Source: Verrucomicrobiales bacterium (GTDB lineage Bacteria; Verrucomicrobiota; Verrucomicrobiia; Verrucomicrobiales; DEV007). From it: a stretch of 6,806 nt of DNA. Shown one piece after another: positions 1-6,242 of the stretch. The position numbers and the translations under genes are program-made. How positions within the stretch are numbered: position 1 is the first letter of the stretch; each line of letters begins with the position of its first letter. The notes under the pieces are model-generated. The model was not told the DNA's origin. It ran no database searches and saw nothing but the letters and a program-made list of their open reading frames with translations. The stretch spans positions 5,331-12,136 of the forward strand of contig NYVP01000014.1 in NCBI GenBank assembly GCA_002684575.1, in the 5' to 3' direction.

Positions 1-3000
1 TTATCAATGTCGGAAGTCAGTTTATCAAATTCAGACTTTTTAGATGATAGTTCACTAGAAATTTTGGAATTTTCCTCTTTAATTTGATTTAGTTTACGCG
101 ACTCGTTAGCAAAGCTCCTTAATTCATTTTGAAGCCTTTGTAATTCGCGTTTCTTTTCTTCCAACGAGACCCTTTCTTTTCGTTCATCCAGTTTGATTTG
201 GCTATATGCGTTTCGAGCTTCTTCAAGCTTCGATTGGGCATTTTGATACTGCAAATTGTACTGAGTGATTTCTTCTTTTTGGGAAGTCAAAACTTTTAGT
301 TCCTCAAGAATTTCATCCCTATTGGCTTTTTGATCTGCAAGATCTAGGACTTCAGCTTTGAGATGACTTTCCTGATCTTGGAAACTACTGATTCTCTTTT
401 CAATTTCAGAAAGACCATCAGTGGCAATTTCAAGCTTTGAATGGATTTGATCTAATTGATTAACCTTATTTTCAATTTCAGTCCTTTTAGTAACTAATTC
501 AGCAGAGCCCTCTTCTAAATCTTTAGAAACTTTATCCAATTGAGCTTTTTTATTCTCTAGGTCTGAAGTTTCGGTTCTAAGGTGCTCAATATTGCTGATT
601 AGCTTATCGTTTAAATTGTTATTTTTGTTTATTTCAACTTCAAGCTTATCAAAAGCACCAAGAGTTTGAGTTAATTCGTCCTGACTTTTTTCTAATTGAG
701 AATTTGTCGATGAAAGTTTTTCGCTTTGATCTAAAAACTCTTTATGGGTTGATTTGATTTGTTTTTCTGTTTCCTCAATAAGCTTCTGATTATTCTCTAA
801 CTGAGAGGAAGTTTCTTCGAGATCGATCTGTTTATTTTCTAGCTCGGCAGTCTCTGCAGTTAGTCGGCCAATATCCTCCAAAAGTGACAACTGTGACTCC
901 TTATATTGTTTGGTCTCAGTTGTTAGTTGGTCATGGTCCTTGAGTAGTTCTGATAGCTCCTTATTAATTTTACTTAGCTTGTCTTCAGTAAGACTAAGTT
1001 CGGATTGCGTGTCAGAAAGGCGTTGGTTTTTAACTACAATCTCATCATCAATATCACTGAGCTCAGCTTGTTTTAATTCTAATTTGGAAGCCTCAGTAGT
1101 TAATGAGCTAATTTCATCCAGAAGGTTAATCTGAAGCTCTTTCAAATTACTGATTTCTAAATTAAGATCATCATTATCAGTCTTCGCTTTAGATAAGTTG
1201 AGATTGGTTTCTTCTAGAGTTTTTTCAGATTCTTCAATATTGGATGACAGACTTTCTAGTTTAGTCTGATCGCGGCTAATCTTATTCTCGATATCAGAAA
1301 GTTTCGTTGTTTTCTCTTCGAGCTTAAGATTTAGCTCTTCAAGATCAGCCTCTTTACCCTCGAGATCTGCGGTTTCTGCCGTTAGTCGACTAATTTCCTC
1401 CAATAGCGTGAGCTGTGAAGCCTTGAGATCATCGATCTCAGTCTCTAGCCTGTCGTAAGCGCTAAGGGTTTCTTCTAATTTTTCCTCTCCAATTATTAAC
1501 TCCGACTGGATCTCATTAAATCGATTCTCAGCAGTTTCCAATTCGGTTTTTTTATCCTCAAGGCCTGTTGTTTCAATCAAGAGTTGATCTAATCTTTCGG
1601 ACAATTTGGATTCAGCCTCTTTTTTCTCTGAAGTTTCCGCCTCAAGGCGGTCGTATGTTTCCAGGGTTTTCCTCAACTCTTCCTGGACATTATTTAACGA
1701 TTCACTGGAACTGACTATTTCTTCGTTCAAGGTCGACAAACGCGATTCCTTTTCGCTTACGGAGCTCTTGAGATCAGAGGTTTTTTGAGTGGCCTCTTCT
1801 AGTTCAATACTTGCTTCAAGATTTTGCTTCTCTAAGATTGAAGATGTTATTTTAAGTTCCTCAATTTTATCTACTAGTTCGTGCTTTTCTTTATGTGAAT
1901 CGGTTAATAGAGCCTTTTCTTTTTCTAGAGACTTTTCGGCAGCGTCTGTGAGCTCAATTAGTCGCGCAAGTTCACCTTCCTTTGACTTAACTTGTTCCAG
2001 TTTGCTAATTAAATCTTCACTGACATCCTCGAGCTCATTGTTGAGGGTGCTAACCAGCTCAGATTTTTCTTCAAATTCAATTGTGATTTCCTTGAGTCGA
2101 CCCTTTATGTCATCTTTCTCATTAATCAGGCCTTCTAATTGATTCTCTAAAGTTTTAAGTTCAGAAGATGCCTTGTCTTTTTCTTCTAAAACAACATAGT
2201 GATCTTTTAAAAGCGAATCGAGCTTAGTTTGCTCTTCCCTTAACTGATTGTTTTTTAAAGTCGCCTCGGTGATGGAAGTTTCGATATCTTTAAGAGTCTT
2301 AGTTTTTTCATCAAAACGTTTCTTCGCTTGTGAGAGGTTGGATGTTACATCCTTGAGTTCTTGTTGATCGGACTTGAGTAAGGAGACATCCGCATTCAGC
2401 GATTCTTTTGTTTCAATCAGCTGATCATTTTCACTCTTGAGGTTCTGAATTTCAGAATTGTATTTTTGACTCTCTTCTTTGTATTTATTGTCTAATTGAG
2501 TTTTAGCTTTTTGTGCTTCACTAACCTCTTCTTTAAGCAAGGAATAATTGTTTGTAAGCTCTTTGAATTCTTCTTCGATCTCATCTTTAAGTACCCGAAC
2601 TTTCTCCAGCTCATCGGAGTGACGCAGATGTTCAGTTTCAACAACCTTTATGGCCTTTTGTTTTTCAACGAGTAAAACTTTTGAGGCTTCTCTAGCATCT
2701 TTAATTTGTTGAATATCGGCCTCTAACTCTTCGAGAGCTGTTTTCGCTTTCTCATTGGCAATTTTAATTTTTTCTGATGCAGCACTTTCTGCATTTTTTA
2801 GAGCAATTAAAATATCAGATTCCTCTTTCTTATGTTTTTTCTTAATCTCAACGTTTCTTAATTTGTGAGATTCATTTTGTTTGGATAATCTTGAGGATTC
2901 TTTTTCTAGAGATTCAATGGAATCAATAAGGGTTTTAAATTCAGCTTCCCGTTGAGTAAGTTCTTCGAGTTTATCCTCTCTTTTTTTAATTTTACTCCGA

Positions 3001-3716
3001 AGTGCAGAGGCCTCTTTTTTAAGACTTTTGTTTCTTTTTTTAAATTTTTTAAGGTCCCCCTTTAAGTGACTTGCAGTAAACTTTTTGTCGACTTCCTGCT
3101 TTAATTTTATATTCGAACTCTTCAAGTTCGATATATGCTGCTTGGACTCCTCAAGCTCTTTTTTTAATTGATCAATTTCTAGCAGTTGATCCTTTGAAAA
3201 AGAGTCATCTTTGGCCTCTCCGAAATTATCATTTTTGGAGGTTTTAACTTTAAATTTGATAGCTTCTTTTTCTGTAACCTTAGCTTTTTCTACTTTTTTA
3301 GTTGGTGGTTCCTTAACAAGCTTGGGTGAAGATGGGCGGCTAGCGGCTCTGGCGGCAGCAGTACTTTTTTCTGTGTTAGAAGATTGCTCCGTCGTTTGAT
3401 TTTCTTGTTCCTTTAATTTCGAAGACGCAATAATTATTTCTGCGGCCAGCTTACCAAATTTAATTTCATCACCGTCTTCTAATTCTTTTCTTATGACTTG
3501 CTCCTCATTAACTTTGGTACCGTGTGGTGATCCGAGATCAAATACTTCATAACGGTCTTCGGAATGAACCAACAGTATCTCAGCATGAAAAGGAGAAACA
3601 CTCGGATGATCAATTACGATTGAATTGTTTGGATCCCTACCAATTGTGGTAAGGTCTCCAATCAGTTTGAAGGGTATCTTTTTAGTTGGTGATAGCTTAA
3701 AACGTAACTCAGCCAT
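1..3716 (-). CDS. FHA-domain giant coiled-coil protein (3' end beyond window)
   Basis: The frame is open for 1,238 codons from the ATG at 3716 to the left edge; I read it triplet by triplet and found no stop, so the C-terminus is missing. Residues 1 to about 98 form a forkhead-associated domain, a phosphothreonine-peptide reader: the conserved Gly-Arg is at 26-27 (TIGRD), the Ser/His pair in SVSPFHAEI at 41 and 44, and GTKVN at 66-70. Residues about 100-175 are a Ser/Ala/Pro-rich then Lys-rich linker (PP at 137-138). From about 175 onward it is continuous heptad-type coiled coil rich in Leu, Glu, Lys and Ser, with a strongly basic stretch near 200-250. I found no Pro codon after 138, no Trp or Cys, and no second Met, so the start is secure although no Shine-Dalgarno precedes it. 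No signal peptide or membrane segment is visible. A cytoplasmic scaffold or filament recruited to a phosphorylated partner is inferred; SMC-type ATPase motifs are absent from the visible part. Confidence 0.9.
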   Translation of the reverse strand, partial: MAELRFKLSPTKKIPFKLIGDLTTIGRDPNNSIVIDHPSVSPFHAEILLVHSEDRYEVFDLGSPHGTKVNEEQVIRKELEDGDEIKFGKLAAEIIIASSKLKEQENQTTEQSSNTEKSTAAARAASRPSSPKLVKEPPTKKVEKAKVTEKEAIKFKVKTSKNDNFGEAKDDSFSKDQLLEIDQLKKELEESKQHISNLKSSNIKLKQEVDKKFTASHLKGDLKKFKKRNKSLKKEASALRSKIKKREDKLEELTQREAEFKTLIDSIESLEKESSRLSKQNESHKLRNVEIKKKHKKEESDILIALKNAESAASEKIKIANEKAKTALEELEADIQQIKDAREASKVLLVEKQKAIKVVETEHLRHSDELEKVRVLKDEIEEEFKELTNNYSLLKEEVSEAQKAKTQLDNKYKEESQKYNSEIQNLKSENDQLIETKESLNADVSLLKSDQQELKDVTSNLSQAKKRFDEKTKTLKDIETSITEATLKNNQLREEQTKLDSLLKDHYVVLEEKDKASSELKTLENQLEGLINEKDDIKGRLKEITIEFEEKSELVSTLNNELEDVSEDLISKLEQVKSKEGELARLIELTDAAEKSLEKEKALLTDSHKEKHELVDKIEELKITSSILEKQNLEASIELEEATQKTSDLKSSVSEKESRLSTLNEEIVSSSESLNNVQEELRKTLETYDRLEAETSEKKEAESKLSERLDQLLIETTGLEDKKTELETAENRFNEIQSELIIGEEKLEETLSAYDRLETEIDDLKASQLTLLEEISRLTAETADLEGKEADLEELNLKLEEKTTKLSDIENKISRDQTKLESLSSNIEESEKTLEETNLNLSKAKTDNDDLNLEISNLKELQINLLDEISSLTTEASKLELKQAELSDIDDEIVVKNQRLSDTQSELSLTEDKLSKINKELSELLKDHDQLTTETKQYKESQLSLLEDIGRLTAETAELENKQIDLEETSSQLENNQKLIEETEKQIKSTHKEFLDQSEKLSSTNSQLEKSQDELTQTLGAFDKLEVEINKNNNLNDKLISNIEHLRTETSDLENKKAQLDKVSKDLEEGSAELVTKRTEIENKVNQLDQIHSKLEIATDGLSEIEKRISSFQDQESHLKAEVLDLADQKANRDEILEELKVLTSQKEEITQYNLQYQNAQSKLEEARNAYSQIKLDERKERVSLEEKKRELQRLQNELRSFANESRKLNQIKEENSKISSELSSKKSEFDKLTSDID
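555..1652 (-). repeat. Five-copy 32-residue coiled-coil repeat inside the FHA protein
   Basis: Five diverged copies of a 32-residue block lie at 1652..1557, 1454..1359, 1172..1077, 932..837 and 650..555, beginning at residues 689, 755, 849, 929 and 1023. Typical pieces are DRLETEI at the start and LTAETADLE at the end. Asp1, Leu3, Glu6, Leu17, Leu24, Glu27, Leu31 and Glu32 are the same in all five. Copy starts are 66, 94, 80 and 94 residues apart. Between blocks the sequence is still coiled coil but less alike. DNA identity is also visible, for example tagtcg near 861 and 1383. This looks like internal duplication of a coiled-coil unit followed by gain or loss of whole heptads. Confidence 0.75.
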
Positions 3717-3739
3717 TCGTTAGTTGATTTAGTCGTGGT

Positions 3740-3762
3740 GAATTAATTTTATAATTTAATTC
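3740..3762. repeat. AT-rich inverted repeat between the peroxiredoxin and FHA genes
   Basis: Perfect 7-base arms, gaattaa (3740-3746) and ttaattc (3756-3762), flank a 9-base AT-only spacer in the 56-base gap between the two genes. It has only one G-C pair per arm and no following T-run, so it is a poor intrinsic terminator. An operator or promoter-associated palindrome, or chance in AT-rich DNA, are all possible. Confidence 0.35.
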
Positions 3763-3775
3763 GGTAATCAAATTA
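3745..3775 (-). promoter_or_regulatory. Possible promoter for the FHA gene (weak)
   Basis: On the minus strand TATAAA could serve as a -10 box 32 bases before the FHA start codon, with a poor -35 candidate (TTAATT) 17 bases upstream overlapping the peroxiredoxin stop codon. The 13-mer AATTATAAAATTA around it matches AATTATAAATTTA just upstream of the peroxiredoxin start at 12 of 13 positions. AT-rich sequence makes such matches easy, so this is a suggestion only. Confidence 0.2.
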
Positions 3776-4372
3776 AAGTGAATCGGCATTTTCACTTAGG
3801 TAAGAAGCGACTCCCTCTTTAGTAGGTTGCATATCGGGCTTATTTGGATTCCAGCCTGCCGGGCAAACGCCTGCACCGGATCCAGAGTGAATAGCCGCGT
3901 CAAGTAGCCTAAGCGTATCATCTATATCTCTACCAATTGGAAGATTATTAACTGTTTCACTTTGTACGATTCCTTCAGGATCGATAATAAAAGTTCCTCG
4001 TAATGCGAATGTAGTATCTTCATGAAGCAAATCGAAGGCATTAGTTAAAGCTCTATCTTCATCGCATAGAAGAGGATAACCGATTGATCCAATTCCACCT
4101 TGTTCAACAGGAGTGTTGCGCCAGTTGATGTGAGATTCTGCATCGTCGATTGAGACACCCAAGACTTGGGCATCACGCTTTTCGAATTCACCGACTCGGT
4201 GATCGAAAGCGATCAATTCAGAAGGTCAGACATATGTAAAGTCCTTGGGATAGAAAAATAGAACCAAATATTTACCTTTGTAATCAGATAAAGAAATTTC
4301 TTTAACAGAGCCATCAGGCATTACTCCAATGGTTTTAAAATCTGGTGCGGGTTTATTAACAAGTACTGGCAT
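3773..4372 (-). CDS. Selenocysteine-containing typical 2-Cys peroxiredoxin (AhpC/Prx1 type), TGA read through
   Basis: A thiol peroxidase that reduces hydrogen peroxide or alkyl hydroperoxides in the cytoplasm, read as 199 residues from the ATG at 4372 to the TAA at 3773 with an in-frame TGA at codon 49 (4228..4226). The TGA sits at the peroxidatic Cys of the family motif PxxxTxxC: Pro42, Thr46, Sec49, followed by PSELIAF, where relatives have CPTE. Arg125 (ALRGTF) is the likely active-site Arg. The resolving Cys is Cys170 in GVCPAGW, which makes this a typical 2-Cys enzyme with mixed Sec/Cys chemistry. Length and both ends match full-size family members. The C-terminus ends [10 protein letters not shown], without the YF tail of hyperoxidation-sensitive eukaryotic enzymes. 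No Shine-Dalgarno is seen before the ATG (TTATTTTT). The gene stands alone, with 170 bases upstream and 56 downstream. The alternative is a nonsense mutation or sequencing error, which is unlikely at precisely this codon. A frame limited to 4216..3773 is an artefact of the TGA. Confidence 0.93.
4184..4228 (-). promoter_or_regulatory. Candidate bacterial SECIS element with its UGA codon
   Basis: Bacterial SECIS hairpins lie directly 3' of the UGA within the coding sequence and bind SelB. Here the UGA (4228..4226) is followed by hairpin 1 (TGATCG 4215-4210 with CGATCA 4205-4200, loop CTTT) and hairpin 2 (CACCG 4201-4197 with CGGTG 4193-4189, loop AGT). They overlap by two bases, so the ends must open. 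GAATT (4219-4215) can also pair with AATTC (4188-4184), enclosing both as a branched structure. Opening the closing G-C pair gives a loop beginning with G: GCUUUC, 15 nucleotides after the UGA, or GAGUC, 28 after. The second spacing fits the usual bacterial range better. Which hairpin SelB uses cannot be decided by eye. Confidence 0.6.
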
Positions 4373-4542
4373 AAAAATAATAAATTTATAATTAATTGGG
4401 GGAGCGTATTCTGGGCCAATTTGGGGTGTGTTTGCAATAAAACTCGTGAGAATTTATTACAATTCTTATATTCACCTTTTTGGTGCCTTTTCCCTTGCTC
4501 TATAAGGTACTAATTGCTAACAATTTGCGAAGAAATGCATAA
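4373..4542 (-). promoter_or_regulatory. Upstream region of the peroxiredoxin with two small palindromes
   Basis: This 170-base gene-free gap should hold the peroxiredoxin promoter. It contains a perfect 10-base palindrome, ATAAATTTAT (4380-4389), 8 bases before the ATG, and an inverted repeat agaatt/aattct (4449-4454 and 4461-4466) with a 6-base spacer. A CACC/GGTG mini-hairpin lies at 4473-4485. No convincing -35/-10 pair, OxyR site or PerR box could be assigned; the AT-rich palindrome only loosely resembles a PerR/Fur box. I see no intrinsic terminator for the upstream kinase-like gene. Confidence 0.3.
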
Positions 4543-5298
4543 TTAGCATGCTGGGATGCTGATCCAAAATATTGTCGAATCCCCGTCACTTTTTACTCCG
4601 AGGCGCATATTCATCTGTTTGGCAAGAACTGCTGAGGTCGTTAATCCAATACCGAAATGGGCACTTTCCTTTGAACTGTAAAAAGGTTCCCATATTTTGG
4701 AGATTTTATCTGCCGAAATTTCACTTCCTGTGTTTTGAACTAGAATGTCGACGCAGTTGTCCTCAGTCTTAGTGAATTCCCCGGGGTTAAATACACGAAT
4801 TGAAGCTTGGCCACCTCCTGAAGAAGCTGCATCGGCGGCATTTTTCAAAAGCTCTAAAAAAATAGTCTTTAGGCGGGAGGGATCGGCGCTTACTTTAGTG
4901 GTTTTTTTCGGACAATTAATCTCAAAAGGGACATTTTGCTGAGCAAAAGGTTCTCTCAAATTATCTTCAATCATAGCAATGAGTTCAGAAATAACTAATT
5001 CTTGAGTTGTTATTTGAGAACACCCACCAGCAGGAAGAATTTTTTCTGACAATTTTGAAGCATTATTAGCAGCCTCTTTCATGTGCCCAATATTTTCTAT
5101 AACTGCTTCATCTACAGAATCATCCATCATGATTAGGCTTGAGAAACCTTGAATAACTGCCAACAAATTATTCAATTTGTGCGTCATTCCTCGCAACAAT
5201 AACCCGTAGAATTCAGCATTGGCATTCTCGTCGATTTGGAACTGATTCGAAAAGGTGAACTGAGACTCTGAGGAAAGGTCCATTATTGTATTTTCCAT
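4543..5298 (-). CDS. Small soluble histidine-kinase-like protein (DHp plus HATPase), no sensor domain
   Basis: Numbered from the GTG at 5316 (257 residues), it has the two catalytic parts of a sensor kinase and little else. Residues 1-35 are a short polar leader with no membrane segment. The dimerisation/phosphoacceptor helix carries GMTHKLNNLLAVIQGF with His46, resembling the HxxNNLL class that lacks the usual Pro. The ATPase domain (about 105-257) has an N-box with Asn159 (LELLKNAADAA), a G1 box reading QNTGSEI (Asn195, Gly197) where many kinases have Asp, an F-box WEPFYSSKE and a G2 box FGIGLTTS. It probably autophosphorylates and passes phosphate to a response regulator encoded elsewhere, or acts as a GHKL-type partner. 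The start is uncertain: GTG 5316, ATG 5298 (chosen, 251 residues) and ATG 5283 are all possible, none with a clear ribosome-binding site. The gene ends with TAA about 170 bases before the peroxiredoxin; a functional link to it is not shown. Confidence 0.8.
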   Translation of the reverse strand: MENTIMDLSSESQFTFSNQFQIDENANAEFYGLLLRGMTHKLNNLLAVIQGFSSLIMMDDSVDEAVIENIGHMKEAANNASKLSEKILPAGGCSQITTQELVISELIAMIEDNLREPFAQQNVPFEINCPKKTTKVSADPSRLKTIFLELLKNAADAASSGGGQASIRVFNPGEFTKTEDNCVDILVQNTGSEISADKISKIWEPFYSSKESAHFGIGLTTSAVLAKQMNMRLGVKSDGDSTIFWISIPAC

Positions 5299-5396
5299 AA
5301 AAACGCTATTTACCACAATTTAGAGGGTTTATAGGTTTTAGCCAATCGAAAATTTAGAAAAATTTAATATTAAAAGAATCTAATAAATATGTGAGA

Positions 5397-6230
5397 TTAA
5401 ATTAATCGTAGCTCATGGGCTGAACTTATCTTTTCTATTGCTGCTTCTGCACCAGTGACGTTCGCTCTTTGAATAATGAGCTCACCTTCTTCGCCGAAAT
5501 CGATAACCTTACCTGAAACTGAGCCTCCACCAGAAAGTTGAATTTCAACATTTTTTCCGTAAACAAAACTCGATTCCTTAATCTCACTCAATATATCGGA
5601 AAAATTTTGGTAGCACCTTTGTAGTTGAATATTTAATTCAGTCAAAACTTGTTCAGCAACTAAAAATCTATCAACATCATTATGATCTAAATCTGATTGT
5701 ATAGATAACGAGGTTGCTGGTGTTCTATATGAATCACTAAAGTCCTCTTTTTTGGAATTAATATTCAGACCTACACCAATGATCGCAATGCCCATATTAT
5801 TATTTTGATTAATAATTTCGGGGTAACTTTCAACCAAGATGCCGGCTACTTTGCGGCTTTTGATATAAATATCATTTGGCCATTTGATGGAGGGATCGAA
5901 ATTTAATTTTTTTAGACTATTGGATATTCCTAAAGCAGTCGCATGTGTGAAGCGTGTCCAATAAGTTGGATCAAATATTGGTGACAGAGCAATTGAAAAT
6001 AAAAGATCGTTGGATTTCCTCGATTCCCATTTTGCTCCCCTTCTACCTTTTCCGTGACTTTGCCAATTAGTGAATAATACAAAACCATTATCAACCAACT
6101 TTGGTTCTTCCTTAATAATACTTAATATTTCCTCGTTGGTTGATCGACATTCTTCAATCAATTTAATGTTCCAACTGCAATCGTTCTTGGATATTGCTTT
6201 TTGAAGTTTTTCAATGCCGTGCCCGTTCAT
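5397..6230 (-). CDS. birA: Biotin--[acetyl-CoA-carboxylase] ligase, monofunctional (no HTH)
   Basis: It activates biotin with ATP to biotinyl-5'-AMP and transfers it to the target Lys of biotin carboxyl carrier proteins, chiefly that of acetyl-CoA carboxylase. The 277 residues show the family motifs in order: STN at 30-32, the biotinyl-AMP loop GKGRRGAKW at 60-68 (usual form GRGRRG), KWPND at 116-120, RKVAGILVE at 126-134 with the likely catalytic Lys127, and GVGLNIN at 152-158. A C-terminal SH3-like domain follows at about 222-265 (VYGKNVEIQ, GGGSVSGKVIDF). The N-terminus begins only about 25 residues before the catalytic fold, so the winged-helix repressor domain of E. coli BirA is absent and biotin-operon repression is not expected. 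It starts 12 bases after the nadC stop, which indicates co-transcription. No Shine-Dalgarno precedes the ATG (TTCTAAACG), so translation may be coupled to nadC. It ends with TAA. Confidence 0.95.
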   Translation of the reverse strand: MNGHGIEKLQKAISKNDCSWNIKLIEECRSTNEEILSIIKEEPKLVDNGFVLFTNWQSHGKGRRGAKWESRKSNDLLFSIALSPIFDPTYWTRFTHATALGISNSLKKLNFDPSIKWPNDIYIKSRKVAGILVESYPEIINQNNNMGIAIIGVGLNINSKKEDFSDSYRTPATSLSIQSDLDHNDVDRFLVAEQVLTELNIQLQRCYQNFSDILSEIKESSFVYGKNVEIQLSGGGSVSGKVIDFGEEGELIIQRANVTGAEAAIEKISSAHELRLI

Positions 6231-6242
6231 CGTTTAGAATAA

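Noticed and set aside
910..2142. Three plus-strand frames (910-1134, 1606-1788, 1789-2142) rich in Ser and Leu
   Set aside because: They are antisense shadows of the Glu/Lys-rich coiled coil on the minus strand and have no recognisable domain or start context.
3773..4216. A stand-alone 147-residue protein starting from TTG at 4216
   Set aside because: It begins in the middle of the peroxiredoxin active-site motif (…SE-LIAF). The true gene extends upstream through the TGA to the ATG at 4372.
4226..4372. Peroxiredoxin as a pseudogene with a nonsense mutation
   Set aside because: Only one stop is present, at the one residue where Sec is chemically expected. The rest of the frame is intact and conserved, and foldable hairpins follow directly.
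4378..4392. PerR/Fur box upstream of the peroxiredoxin
   Set aside because: The palindrome ATAAATTTAT matches the 7-1-7 consensus poorly, and AT-rich DNA gives such matches by chance.
4473..4485. CACC-TTTTT-GGTG mini-hairpin as a transcription terminator
   Set aside because: The stem is only four base pairs, and on the minus (transcribed) strand no T-run follows.
4572..4942. Two plus-strand frames opposite the kinase-like gene
   Set aside because: They overlap a minus-strand gene with clear kinase motifs and have no family resemblance.
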